From Micropruina sonneratiae (GTDB taxonomy: Bacteria > Actinomycetota > Actinomycetes > Propionibacteriales > Propionibacteriaceae), in contig NZ_JAPDHX010000001.1 of the NCBI RefSeq assembly GCF_025972045.1, positions 333,181-397,180 of the forward strand: a stretch of 64,000 bases of DNA. Reading direction: 5' to 3'. Both the position numbers and the translations under genes were made by a program. Shown piece by piece: positions 1 to 8,728 of the stretch (positions are counted from its first letter, which is position 1; every line of letters begins with the position of its first letter). The notes under the pieces were generated by a model that did not search any database, was not told where the DNA came from, and saw only the letters and a program-made list of their open reading frames with translations.

Positions 1-299
1 CTCTCCAGTTCGGACGCCGTGGGCAGCTCGCCGTTGATCAGCAGGTAGGCGACCTCAAGGAAGGTCGAGTGCTCCGCCAACTCTTCGATCGGGTAGCCCC
101 GGTGCTCCAGGATGCCGGCCTCCCCGTCGATGTAGGTGATCGAACTGCGGCAGGCGGCCGTGTTGACGAAGCCGGGGTCGTAGGAGGTCAAACCACCCCG
201 TTCTGTCGGAATCGCGGACAGCCCCGTCGCGCGCACGGTGCCCTCGCTGATGGGAAGGTCGGCGGTGACGTCCCCCATGCTGATGTGCAAATCGGCCAT
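1..299 (-). CDS. gltA: Citrate synthase, N-terminal part (runs off the left edge)
   Basis: Partial gene; only the first 99 codons lie in the window. Citrate synthase condenses acetyl-CoA with oxaloacetate at the entry of the TCA cycle in the cytoplasm. The reverse strand from the ATG at 299 reads through a stretch typical of bacterial type II enzymes: [20 protein letters not shown] at about residues 51-70, then YPIEEL and the helix [14 protein letters not shown]. The start follows no better candidate upstream and gives the usual short beta-rich N-terminal domain. The large and small catalytic domains, including the active-site His and Asp, are outside the window. The neighbouring YbjQ gene is divergent, so the 131-bp gap should hold both promoters. 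Confidence 0.9.
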   Translation of the reverse strand, partial: MADLHISMGDVTADLPISEGTVRATGLSAIPTERGGLTSYDPGFVNTAACRSSITYIDGEAGILEHRGYPIEELAEHSTFLEVAYLLINGELPTASELE

Positions 300-430
300 G
301 GTCGCACCCTAGACAGGCTTGGTTTACAGCCGCATGACAGCCGCAGGCTGAGACCACGGCTCGAAACGTGGACGAGGCTGCTGGGTGACCGGACGCGGCC
401 GGTGACCGCTCCGCGCCATACGATGAGGCA

Positions 431-823
431 ATGCTGATCGTCACCACCAACGACATTCCCGGTTACCGGATCGAAGCCGTTTTCGGCGAGGTCATGGGCA
501 TGACCGTCCGCTCCGCCAACATCGGCGCCAACTTCGTGGCCAGCTTCCGGGCGATCGGCGGCGGAGAGGTGAACGAATACACCCAACTCGTCTACGACTC
601 GCGCCAGCAGGTGATGGCGCGGATGTGGGAGCAGGCCACCCAGCGGGGCGCGAACGCGATCGTCGCCTGCCGCTTCGACACCGGCGAGATCGCGGCCCAG
701 TTCTCCGAGGTCTGCTGCTACGGCACCGCCGTCGCGGTGGTGCCGATCGCCGAGGGCGAGGCGGGCGCCACCCCGCAGTCGATCGCGGACGCCCGGGCTC
801 GCAACCAGCAGCAGCTGCGCTGA
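431..823 (+). CDS. YbjQ/DUF74 family protein
   Basis: This 130-residue protein belongs to the YbjQ (DUF74) family, small cytoplasmic proteins that form pentameric rings in solved structures and are often labelled heavy-metal-binding on slender evidence. The sequence shows the family core: a start reading LIVTTNDIPGY, then GEVMGMTVRS, a central helix ending in ARMWEQATQRGANAIVACRF, and a C-terminal strand around CCYGTAVAV. Length is normal for the family, with a slightly long tail. It stands alone, divergent from citrate synthase and followed by an inverted-repeat element. No function can be deduced beyond the family name. Confidence 0.85.
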   Translation: MLIVTTNDIPGYRIEAVFGEVMGMTVRSANIGANFVASFRAIGGGEVNEYTQLVYDSRQQVMARMWEQATQRGANAIVACRFDTGEIAAQFSEVCCYGTAVAVVPIAEGEAGATPQSIADARARNQQQLR

Positions 824-900
824 CGGCCCCGGGGCAGGATTCTCGTCGGTCGTGGACCAATCGGGACGGCGTCCGGGGCGCGGGTCGCTGACCACTCGCC

Positions 901-1016
901 GGCCTACCGGTCTCGACATCGGCGCCGAGTCGAGGGTTGGGCGTCCGGCTTTCGGCTTGTAACGCCCCATCGGCACGGTTTCCCTCCAGCGGACGCCGAT
1001 GTCGAGACCGGCGGCC
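901..1016. repeat. 116-bp intergenic palindromic element, family A copy 1
   Basis: The two ends are near-perfect inverted repeats of about 26 bp (901-926 and 991-1016), each containing TCTCGACATCGGCG or its complement. Read in reverse, its first 50 bases align well with 20641-20690. It fills most of the 293-bp gap between the YbjQ gene and pulA. No gene is seen here. Confidence 0.7.
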
Positions 1017-1116
1017 CGGAGGCGTCCCCCAATGCCCGAACCCCGCGGCGAGGGGTACACGGCCCCACACCCGACCGGGGCAGGATGGGCGGGACCGCTA
1101 CACGACGAGGTGACGC

Positions 1117-3798
1117 ATGCACAGGCTGCAGGGCCGGCCCGACCTGACGCTGGCGGCAGGTCACTGGGTTCGGCGTGACCTGATCGCGTGGCCCACCGAG
1201 GGCCTGCCTCCCGGTACCGATCCGGCCGCCCTCGACTGGCGGTTGCACGCCAGCGCCGACGGCCGCATCGAGGTCGAGGCCCGCGAGCCGGTCAGCTGGC
1301 ACACCGCCGACCTCACCCTCGATCCCGACGGGCTTCCCGATCAGGTACTGGCCGATCGCCCCCACCTGCGCGGCTACCTGGCGCTGTGGATCGACGGCGC
1401 CACGGCGTCCCGGGCCGAAGAACTGCTGCGTGGCCAGGTTGCGCTGAGCGCCCACCAGCCGTCCGGACGCCTGGTCAACTCCGGCTCGCTGCAACTGCCC
1501 GGCGTCCTCGATGACGTGTACGCCGACGCCACCCGCGCCCGGCTGGGCCTGACCTGGCACGACGGCGTCCCCACCCTGCGGCTGTGGGCGCCGACCGCGC
1601 GCGGCGTCACCCTGCAGCTGTGGGCGCCGGACGCCGACCTGCACGACCGCCCCGACACCCTCCCCACCACCCGCGAACCCGACGGCTGCTGGTCGGTGAC
1701 CGGCGAGGAGTCGTGGCGGGGGGCCCGCTACCGCTGGGCGGTCACCGTGTTCGCGCCCGCCGGCCAGCGGGTCGTCACCAACCCGGTCACCGACCCGTAC
1801 TCGCTGGCGCTGACCGTGAACTCGACCCATTCGGTCGTGGTCGACCTCGACGACCCCACCCTGCAACCTGAGCAGTGGCGCAGCACCCCTGCGCCGCCAC
1901 TGCGGCACGCCGTCGACCAGGTGATCTACGAGTTGCACGTGCGCGATTTTTCGATCAGTGACAAGTCGGTGCCCGAGGACGAACGCGGGAGCTTCCTCGC
2001 CTTCACCCGCGACAGCCTCGGCACCAGGCACCTGAAACGCCTTGCCGAGGCCGGGTTGAACACCGTCCAGTTGCTGCCGGTGTTCGACAACGCCAGCGTC
2101 GAGGAGGCCAAGGAGCGGCAGCGGCGTCCGGCCAAGGCCGAACTGAGGGCGCTGCCGCCCGACAGCCCCCATCAGCAGCGGCTGATCAGGCTCACCGTGA
2201 CCAACAGCCCGTTCAACTGGGGCTACGACCCGTGGCACTACCAGGCTGTCGAGGGCTCCTACTGCTCGAGCCTGGCCAGCGCCGAGGGGTCGGCCCGGGT
2301 GCCCGAGTTCCGCGCCATGATCGGCGCCCTGCACGCGTTGGGCCTGCGGGTCGTGCTCGACCAGGTGTTCAACCACACCGCCGGCCACGGCCAGGGCGCC
2401 AAGTCGGTGCTCGACCGGATCGTGCCCGGCTACTACCACCGGCTGTCGCCGCTCGGCTTCACCGAGCTCTCCACGTGCTGCCCCAACGTCGCCACCGAGC
2501 ACGCGATGGCGCAGAAGCTGATGGTGGACGCCAGCGTGCTGTGGGTGCGGCAATACAAGGTGGACGGCTTCCGGTTCGACCTGATGGGGCATCACAGCCG
2601 TGCCAACCTGCTCGCCGTCCGGGCCGCGCTGGACGCCCTCACCCCCGAGCGTGACGGGGTGGACGGCTCGGCGGTCACCCTCTACGGCGAGGGCTGGAAC
2701 TTCGGCGAGGTCGCCGACGACGCCCGCTTCGTGCAGGCCAGGCAGGGCAACCTGGCCGGGACCGGCATCGGCACCTTCAACGACCGGCTCCGCGACGCCG
2801 TCCGTGGCGGCGGTCCGTTCGACGCCGACCCCCGCGGCCAGGGCTTCGGCACCGGCCTGCTCACCGACGACAACGAGGCCCCGGTCAACGGCGACGGGTA
2901 CCGGCAACGCGACCGGCTGCTCGTCGACACCGACCTGATCCAGCTCGGCCTGACCGGCAACCTGAGGGACTTCTGGCTGCCGGCCAACAGCCGGCGCAAC
3001 TGGCTGCGCGGCGACGAACTCGACTACAAGGGCCGACCCGCCGGCTACGCCAGCGAGCCCGACGAGGTGATCACCTACGTCGACGCCCACGACAACGAAA
3101 CCCTGTTCGACGCGCTCACCATGAAGCTGCCGCGGGCCACCGCGATGGCCGACCGCGTCCGGATGAACACGCTGTGTCTCGCGCTGGCCACCCTCGGCCA
3201 GGGGCCGGTGCTGTGGCACGCGGGGACCGACATCCTGCGCAGCAAGAGCCTCGACCGGAACTCCTACAACTCCGGCGACTGGTTCAACTTCCTCGACTGG
3301 ACGATGACCGACAACGGCTTCGGCGCCGGGCTGCCGCCCGAGGACGACAACGGCCCCAAGTGGGGGTTCTTCGGCCCGTTCCTCGCCGACCACACGCTCA
3401 AGCCGGGCCCTGCCGACATCGCCGAGGCGCACGAACAGGCCCTCGACCTGCTGCGGCTGCGGGCGTCCAGCACCCTGTTCCGGCTCGCCTCGGGGCATGC
3501 GGTGCGCACCAAGATGACTTTCCCGCTGTCGAACACGGTCCACCACGTGCCGGGGACGTTGGTGATGCGCGTCGACGACACGATCGGCGACCCCACGCCC
3601 GGCGCGGTGTGGTCGGGCCTGGTGATGGTGGTCAACGCCACCCCGCTGGCACAGAGGCTGCCCGTGCCGGGGCTGGCGGGTCACGTGCTGCATCCGGTGC
3701 AGGCCCGCGGTCACGACCCGGTGGTGAAGGGCACCCGGGTCGAGGGCGACTGGGTCCGGCTGCCGGCCCGCACAGTGGCCGTGCTCGTCGGGCCCTGA
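1117..3798 (+). CDS. pulA: Pullulanase-type alpha-1,6-glucosidase
   Basis: An 893-residue glycoside hydrolase family 13 debranching enzyme that cleaves alpha-1,6 branch points of glycogen, pullulan or starch-derived glucans. It lacks a signal peptide, so it probably acts on internal glycogen together with GlgA/GlgC encoded at 39.4-42.0 kb. N-terminal beta-sandwich modules (about residues 1-270, with a CBM48-like segment near [20 protein letters not shown]) precede the barrel. Catalytic motifs are intact: DGFRFDL with nucleophile Asp488, [10 protein letters not shown] with acid/base Glu525, and [10 protein letters not shown] for the third acidic residue. Length and domain order fit pullulanase-type alpha-1,6-glucosidases. 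The start is the first ATG after a long non-coding gap. Confidence 0.93.
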   Translation: MHRLQGRPDLTLAAGHWVRRDLIAWPTEGLPPGTDPAALDWRLHASADGRIEVEAREPVSWHTADLTLDPDGLPDQVLADRPHLRGYLALWIDGATASRAEELLRGQVALSAHQPSGRLVNSGSLQLPGVLDDVYADATRARLGLTWHDGVPTLRLWAPTARGVTLQLWAPDADLHDRPDTLPTTREPDGCWSVTGEESWRGARYRWAVTVFAPAGQRVVTNPVTDPYSLALTVNSTHSVVVDLDDPTLQPEQWRSTPAPPLRHAVDQVIYELHVRDFSISDKSVPEDERGSFLAFTRDSLGTRHLKRLAEAGLNTVQLLPVFDNASVEEAKERQRRPAKAELRALPPDSPHQQRLIRLTVTNSPFNWGYDPWHYQAVEGSYCSSLASAEGSARVPEFRAMIGALHALGLRVVLDQVFNHTAGHGQGAKSVLDRIVPGYYHRLSPLGFTELSTCCPNVATEHAMAQKLMVDASVLWVRQYKVDGFRFDLMGHHSRANLLAVRAALDALTPERDGVDGSAVTLYGEGWNFGEVADDARFVQARQGNLAGTGIGTFNDRLRDAVRGGGPFDADPRGQGFGTGLLTDDNEAPVNGDGYRQRDRLLVDTDLIQLGLTGNLRDFWLPANSRRNWLRGDELDYKGRPAGYASEPDEVITYVDAHDNETLFDALTMKLPRATAMADRVRMNTLCLALATLGQGPVLWHAGTDILRSKSLDRNSYNSGDWFNFLDWTMTDNGFGAGLPPEDDNGPKWGFFGPFLADHTLKPGPADIAEAHEQALDLLRLRASSTLFRLASGHAVRTKMTFPLSNTVHHVPGTLVMRVDDTIGDPTPGAVWSGLVMVVNATPLAQRLPVPGLAGHVLHPVQARGHDPVVKGTRVEGDWVRLPARTVAVLVGP

Positions 3799-3874
3799 TG
3801 AGGCCGACAGGTGGCCAGCCGGGCCAGCGCCGGGGAGGCCCGGCTGCGCCCCGGCCGGCTGCTACCCTCGCGGG

Positions 3875-4861
3875 ATGCTGCTGCCCGTCCGGATCGCCTC
3901 GGTGGGCAGCCACACCCCCCAGCGGCTGGTGACCTCGGCCGAACTGGACGCCGCCCACGGCCGCGCGGCCGGCGTCACCCTGGCGAGGTCCGGGGTGGAG
4001 AGCCGGCACTGGATCGGGCCGGGGGAGACCTCGCTCGGCATGGTCACCGCCGCCGCCGGCCAGGCCCTCGACCGGGCCGGGCTCGGCATCGACGACCTGG
4101 ACGCCGTGATCGTCGCCTCGATCGTGCCCGAGCAGCCGATGCCGACCACCGCGATCCTGGCCGCCCGCGAACTGGGCGCCGGCGGAGGGCGGCTGCAGGC
4201 GTTCGACGTGAACGCGTCCTGCCTGGGCTTCCTCACCGCCGTGCAGCAGGCCGCCTTCGGCATTGCCGCGGGCACCTGGCGCCGGGTGCTCGTCGCCGCC
4301 GTCGACGTCGCGTCCAAGGGGCTCAACCATGACGACATCGAATCGAGCGCGCTGTTCGGCGACGGCGCCGCCGCCGTCGTGCTGGAGGGGTCCGGCGAAG
4401 CGTCGCTGCTGGCGCTGCGGCTGACCAGCTATCCGGCCGCCGCCGCACTGTGCCGCATCCCCGCGGGCGGCACCCGCTGGAACGCCGTCACCCCGCCGCC
4501 CGCGCCCACCGACTACCTGTTCGCGATGGACGGCCTCGGCATGATGAAGCTGGTCGCCCGCGAGATGCCGGCCTTCCTCGACGACCTGCTCGCCGACGCC
4601 GGCGTCCGCCGCGACGACCTCGACGTGATCGTCCCGCACCAGGCCAGCGGCCTGGGGCTGCGGTTCCTGCGCGAGCGCCTCGGGGTTCGGCCGGACGCCG
4701 TGGTCGACGTCCTCGCCGAACGCGGCAACCAGGTTTCGGCGTCAATGCCGACGGCGCTGGCCGCCGCGGTCGACTCCGGCCGGCTGCAGCGGGGCGACAC
4801 CTGCCTGCTGATCGGGACCGGCGCCGGGCTGCTGTTCGGCGGCGCCGTGCTGAGGTACTGA
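3875..4861 (+). CDS. 3-oxoacyl-ACP synthase III-like (FabH/OleA-type) thiolase-fold enzyme
   Basis: A 328-residue KAS III-family condensing enzyme. The Cys-His-Asn triad is visible: Cys116 in DVNASCLGF, His255 in VPHQASGLG (HQAS rather than the usual HQAN) and Asn285 in ERGNQVSASMP. The family condenses an acyl thioester with malonyl-ACP (FabH) or a second acyl-CoA (OleA). The genes around it include no acyl carrier protein, malonyl transferase or other fab genes, so a dedicated role is more likely than primary fatty-acid initiation. It is the first gene of a three-gene overlapping operon with an MBL hydrolase and an adenylate-forming enzyme. The substrate cannot be read from the sequence. 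Confidence 0.85.
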   Translation: MLLPVRIASVGSHTPQRLVTSAELDAAHGRAAGVTLARSGVESRHWIGPGETSLGMVTAAAGQALDRAGLGIDDLDAVIVASIVPEQPMPTTAILAARELGAGGGRLQAFDVNASCLGFLTAVQQAAFGIAAGTWRRVLVAAVDVASKGLNHDDIESSALFGDGAAAVVLEGSGEASLLALRLTSYPAAAALCRIPAGGTRWNAVTPPPAPTDYLFAMDGLGMMKLVAREMPAFLDDLLADAGVRRDDLDVIVPHQASGLGLRFLRERLGVRPDAVVDVLAERGNQVSASMPTALAAAVDSGRLQRGDTCLLIGTGAGLLFGGAVLRY

Positions 4862-5697
4862 TGTCAGTCCCACGACGCGACCCGGAGCTGATCGTCGCCG
4901 GGCACTGCATGCAGCTGGAGCGGTTCGTCCGGCGCGGCGGCCCGTGGCGTCCGATCGAGTTCGGCTCGGCCGTGGCGATCCTGCCGCACCCCGGCGGCGG
5001 GGTGGCGCTCTTCGACACCGGCTATGCCCCTCGCTTTCACGCCGCGACGGCCCGGCTGCCGTACCGGCTGTATTCGGCGCTGCTGCCGGTCAGTTGTGCC
5101 GAGCCGGACGCCGCGGTCAGCCAGCTCGCCGCCCGCGGCATGGCCGCCGACGAGGTGAAGCTGGTGGTGCTGTCGCACCTGCACGGCGACCACGTCGCCG
5201 GGTTGCGTGACTTCCCGCGCGCCCGGGTGGTGCTCGGGGACGGGGCACTGGCGCCGGGCTGGCGCACGGCCTCGGCTTGGCGCAACACCGCGCACGGGTT
5301 CGTCCCCGCCCTGCTGCCCGACGACGTCGAGCAGCGGCTGATGCCGCTCGCCGAGCTGCCGGTGGCCGGCACCGGGTTGGGTGGCTGGCTGCGCAACGGC
5401 CACGACCTGTTCGGCGACGGCACGGCGTTCGTGCTGCCGCTGCCGGGCCACGCCGAGGGGCATCTTGGCTTGTGGCTGCCCGGTTGGGGGGCCGACGGCG
5501 TCCTGCTCGCCGGGGACGCGGTCTGGCATGAGCGGGCCATCACCCACGGCGAGTTGCCGCTGCCCTTCCTGCGCGGGCGGCGTCCGGCCTACGAGCAGGT
5601 GGTGGCCGAGTTGGCGCGGCTGCACCGCGAGCGGCCAGACTTGGCGATCGTGCCCTCCCACTGCAACGCCTCGCTGAGCCGGATCCGTCGTGGCTGA
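4861..5697 (+). CDS. Metallo-beta-lactamase-fold hydrolase
   Basis: A 278-residue soluble MBL-fold protein. The zinc motif SHLHGDHVAG (His106, His108, Asp110, His111) is present. Further metal-ligand candidates are GHAEGHLG near residue 200, the Asp in LLAGDAVWH and the late His in VPSHCN. Such enzymes hydrolyse thioesters, lactones or phosphodiesters. In this operon a thioester or lactone is the most natural substrate, but that is inferred from context only. The ATG overlaps the upstream stop by one base (TGATG), so translation is probably coupled to the KAS III gene. A longer open frame upstream runs inside the KAS III gene and is not coding. Confidence 0.85.
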   Translation: MSVPRRDPELIVAGHCMQLERFVRRGGPWRPIEFGSAVAILPHPGGGVALFDTGYAPRFHAATARLPYRLYSALLPVSCAEPDAAVSQLAARGMAADEVKLVVLSHLHGDHVAGLRDFPRARVVLGDGALAPGWRTASAWRNTAHGFVPALLPDDVEQRLMPLAELPVAGTGLGGWLRNGHDLFGDGTAFVLPLPGHAEGHLGLWLPGWGADGVLLAGDAVWHERAITHGELPLPFLRGRRPAYEQVVAELARLHRERPDLAIVPSHCNASLSRIRRG

Positions 5698-6976
5698 CCG
5701 GTGGGCCGTGCTGCGCGCGCTGGTCACCACCCGGTGGCGCCGGTTCGGCACCCGGGAGCACCTCCGGCGCTACCAGCAGCGCCGGTTGAGCCGCGTCCTG
5801 TCCCGCGCCCGCGCGGTGTTCCCCTTCTACGCCGGGGTCCCGCTGACCGGGTCGCCGGAGGCCGACCTGGCCGCCTTCCCGGTCCTCGACAAGGACATCT
5901 GGCTGGCTCACTTCGCCGAACTCAACGACCGCGGGCTGAGCCTCGCGGACTGCCTTGACGCCGCCCGTGCGGCCGAGGCGTCCCGCCGCTTCGACGCCAG
6001 GGTCGACGCGCTGAGCGTGGGCTTGTCGTCGGGCACGTCGGGGCGGCAGGGGGTCTTCCTCACCTCGGACGCCGAACGTGCCCGCTGGGCGGGCACCGTG
6101 CTGGCCCGGGCGCTGCCGAGCCTGCGCGAACCCGCCCGGGTGGCGCTGGTGCTGCGTTCCGGCGGGCCGCTGTACGAGGCGGTCGAGGGCGGCCGGGTGA
6201 GCTTCCGCTACATCGACCTGGCCCTCGACCCGGACGCCGTCGCCGCCCAGGTCGCCGAGTTCGCCCCGACCATCCTGGCGGCACCACCCCAGGTGCTGGA
6301 CGACCTCGCCGCCCGCCGGTCGGGTGGACGCCTCCCGAACACGGTGAGCACCGTCTACTCCGTCGCCGACGTGCTCGACGACGACGTCGCCGCCCGGGTC
6401 GGGGCTGCGTTCGGCGTCCCGGTCGGACAGGTGTACCAGGCCACCGAGGGCTTCCTCGGGATCACCTGCCGCGAGGGCACCCTGCACCTCAACGAGGACT
6501 TGTTGCACGTCGAACGCGACGTGATCGACGAAGCCAGCGGCCGGTTCGTGCCGATCATCACCGACCTTTACCGGACCAGCCAGGCCATCATCCGGTACCG
6601 GCTCGGCGATGTGCTGCTGCCCGGCCCGGACGCCTGCCCGTGCGGCTCGGTCTTCGCGACGGTGGCCCGGATCGAGGGCCGGGCCGACGACGTGCTGCGG
6701 TTCACCGGCACCGACGGCGCCGAACACCCGCTGTTCGCCGACTTCGTCCGTGGCGCGGTGCTCGGCGCCCACGGCGTCCAGGACTTCCGGCTCGTGCAGC
6801 GCGCCGACGGCAGCCTGCGGCTCGCCGTCCGGCCGCAACTGGCGCAGTCGCTGGCGCACCGGGCGCTGCAGGGCCTGCTGCAGTCGCGCACGCTGGTGGT
6901 GCCCGACATCACCGGCATGCCGTGGCCGCGGGAGGCCGTCACCGCGAAGAGGCGCCGGGTGCGGCGGGAGGCCTGA
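5690..6976 (+). CDS. PaaK/F390 synthetase-like adenylate-forming enzyme
   Basis: A 428-residue member of the adenylate-forming superfamily closest in style to phenylacetate-CoA ligase and coenzyme F390 synthetase-related proteins. The phosphate-binding loop reads GLSSGTSGRQGVF (residues 111-123), the A5-like motif is YQATEGFLG and the A7-like motif is IIRYRLGDV. A short C-terminal lid domain ends in a basic tail. The GTG start overlaps the MBL gene by 8 bp. It would activate a carboxylic acid as an adenylate for thioester, ester or lactone formation. I recall such proteins occurring beside FabH-like and MBL genes in other bacteria but cannot verify it here. Its 3' end overlaps the convergent glycosyltransferase by 38 bp. 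Confidence 0.8.
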   Translation: MADRWAVLRALVTTRWRRFGTREHLRRYQQRRLSRVLSRARAVFPFYAGVPLTGSPEADLAAFPVLDKDIWLAHFAELNDRGLSLADCLDAARAAEASRRFDARVDALSVGLSSGTSGRQGVFLTSDAERARWAGTVLARALPSLREPARVALVLRSGGPLYEAVEGGRVSFRYIDLALDPDAVAAQVAEFAPTILAAPPQVLDDLAARRSGGRLPNTVSTVYSVADVLDDDVAARVGAAFGVPVGQVYQATEGFLGITCREGTLHLNEDLLHVERDVIDEASGRFVPIITDLYRTSQAIIRYRLGDVLLPGPDACPCGSVFATVARIEGRADDVLRFTGTDGAEHPLFADFVRGAVLGAHGVQDFRLVQRADGSLRLAVRPQLAQSLAHRALQGLLQSRTLVVPDITGMPWPREAVTAKRRRVRREA

Positions 6977-8183
6977 GGGTCCGGCGGAACTCCGCCGCCG
7001 GATCGCCGGCCCGCACCAGCGCGGCGAAGCGCTCCAGCCCGGCGCGCGGCAGCGCGAGAGCCGCGGCTAGGGCGTCCGGCGCCTCGGTGAGGGACCGGAC
7101 GCGCACCCCGAGCCCGCGCCGCGCGATCCGGGCGGCGAAGTCGAACTGGTCGTAGTCGCGGGGCCACACGACACTCGGCAGGCCGGCGCGCAGCGTGCTG
7201 TAGGTGATGCCGGCTCCGCCGTGATGCAGCACCGCCGCGAACGACGCCAGGCTCGCGTCGTAGGGCACGTACGGCACCGCCTGCACCCGGGCGGCGATCC
7301 GGGTCGGCGCGGTCAGCCGGGAGGAGTCGCCCAGCGAGACCACGAACGACAGCCCCGGGACGCGCTCGGCCAGCCGGACCACCTGGTCGGCCAGGTCGTG
7401 CTTGGCCCACGGCAGGTGGGTGCCGAGGGTGACCAGGACCCGTGGCTCGTCCTCGGGCAGCAGCGTGGGCGGCGCGGTGACAGGCTGCGGAACAGCTGTC
7501 ACCGGGCCGATGAAGCGCAGCGCCGCCGGCCAGTCCCGGTCGAACTCCAGCTCTGCCAGGCCGAGCGCCAGGATCGCGTGTGGCGAATAGAACGCCTCCG
7601 AGCCGTCCGGCCGGTACAACGAGCCACCGAACGGCTCCAGTTCGCGACGGAAGACGACTCCGGCCAGGTGTTTCCCGGTCCGGGTCGCCGCCCGGCCGGC
7701 CGCGTCCCGCAACCGTCCGGCCAGCCCGGCCCGCGGCGTCCAGCCACCCAGGTAGGCCGGGGTGCCGCGCCGGTTCTCGATCGCGAACGGGGTCGGGACG
7801 GTCGTCACCCACGGCACGCCGAGCCGCCCAGCGACCACCCCGGCGACCGGTGCGCAGAAGTCGGCCGCCACGGCGTCCGGGCCGAAGGCGTCCGCCGCCG
7901 CCTGCACCTCCGGCAGCGCCCGCGGCAGCAGCCGCAGGTTCGCCGCGACCTGGCGCAGCGCCCGCACGGGATGCCCGGTGACTCTCGGAGTGTCGGCGAT
8001 CCGCTCCATCGCGTCGGGGTCGTCCGCCAGCACGGGCGTGGCCGCGAAGCCGGCCGCCCTGATGTCGGCCAGCTTGCCCGGCCCGGTCACCACCAGCACC
8101 TCGGCGTCCGGCACCGAGCGGGCCAGCACGAGCAGCGGGTTGAGGTGGCCGGCATACGGCGGCGCCACCACGAGCAGCCTCAC
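6939..8183 (-). CDS. UGT/MGT-type glycosyltransferase (GT1 family, GT-B fold)
   Basis: A 414-residue GT-B glycosyltransferase of the macrolide/UDP-glucuronosyl type. The N-terminal acceptor domain starts LLVVAPPYAGHLNPLLVLAR with the family His. The C-terminal donor site carries HHGGAGITYSTLRAGLPSVV followed by DYDQFDFAARI, the UGT-like signature. Such enzymes transfer a sugar from a nucleotide to a small hydrophobic acceptor. The GTG start overlaps the upstream stop by four bases (GTGA), making it the last gene of a four-gene minus-strand operon. The sugar and acceptor are unknown. A lipid made by neighbouring genes is a reasonable guess. Confidence 0.85.
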   Translation of the reverse strand: MRLLVVAPPYAGHLNPLLVLARSVPDAEVLVVTGPGKLADIRAAGFAATPVLADDPDAMERIADTPRVTGHPVRALRQVAANLRLLPRALPEVQAAADAFGPDAVAADFCAPVAGVVAGRLGVPWVTTVPTPFAIENRRGTPAYLGGWTPRAGLAGRLRDAAGRAATRTGKHLAGVVFRRELEPFGGSLYRPDGSEAFYSPHAILALGLAELEFDRDWPAALRFIGPVTAVPQPVTAPPTLLPEDEPRVLVTLGTHLPWAKHDLADQVVRLAERVPGLSFVVSLGDSSRLTAPTRIAARVQAVPYVPYDASLASFAAVLHHGGAGITYSTLRAGLPSVVWPRDYDQFDFAARIARRGLGVRVRSLTEAPDALAAALALPRAGLERFAALVRAGDPAAEFRRTLRPPAAPGASSR

Positions 8184-8728
8184 GTCGTGGCCGCCCAGCG
8201 GCGCAGGGCGTCCGCCACCTCGGGATCGCGCACGTAGTCGAGATGCCGGCCGGCGGTCACCACCTGGACGGCACCGCGCCAGCCCAGCCGCGAGATCCGG
8301 TCCGCGCGCGACTGGACGACGAACACGTCCAGGCCGGCGGGCAACGGTCCGGCGACCGGGCCGAGCGCCGCCACCCGCACCCCCGAGGTGGATGCGGTGA
8401 GCAGCGGCCAGGCGACTCGCAGCAACTCCAGCCCCTGACTGCCGGTGACCAGCAGCAACGGCGGTTCGGAAGCGGTGAACAGGGCGTCCAGCGCCCGTGC
8501 GACCCGCCGCCGGTACTGCTTCGACAGCCGCGCCCGCCAGAACTGGACGCCGTTGCGCACCGACGCCACCGTGAGCGACCCCGGCCGGAACGTCCCCGGG
8601 TGCGACGGCCAGGGGAGGTTGGCGCCGACCACCACCCGGCCCTGTGCGACGGCGTCCAGCAGCGCCCGCTCGGCAGGCGACAGCGCACCGGAGGCGCCGC
8701 CGCCACCCGACAGCCAGGCGATCGTCAT
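8180..8728 (-). CDS. Hypothetical protein, possibly alpha/beta-hydrolase-like
   Basis: A 182-residue protein I do not recognise by family. It has a hydrophobic strand leading into TGSQGLELL, which could be a nucleophile elbow of the cutinase/lipase kind. It is followed by DVFVVQSRADRIS and a late AGRHLDYVRDPEVADALRRW, spaced as the Asp and His of an alpha/beta-hydrolase triad would be. The fold would be short and lacks much of the usual core, so a degenerate or lid-less hydrolase is possible. The ATG at 8728 overlaps the upstream TGA (ATGA), which decides this start over a longer frame to 8770. It sits between two glycosyltransferases in the same operon. Confidence 0.6.
   Translation of the reverse strand: MTIAWLSGGGGASGALSPAERALLDAVAQGRVVVGANLPWPSHPGTFRPGSLTVASVRNGVQFWRARLSKQYRRRVARALDALFTASEPPLLLVTGSQGLELLRVAWPLLTASTSGVRVAALGPVAGPLPAGLDVFVVQSRADRISRLGWRGAVQVVTAGRHLDYVRDPEVADALRRWAATT

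Noticed and set aside
904-3714. Very long open frame opposite pulA (and similar long frames opposite tkt/ABC, sppA, LCP/LOG and corA genes)
   Set aside because: These frames are mirror images of strongly motif-bearing genes, are Arg/Gly/Val/Gln-rich and contain no recognised domain; they result from the high third-position GC.
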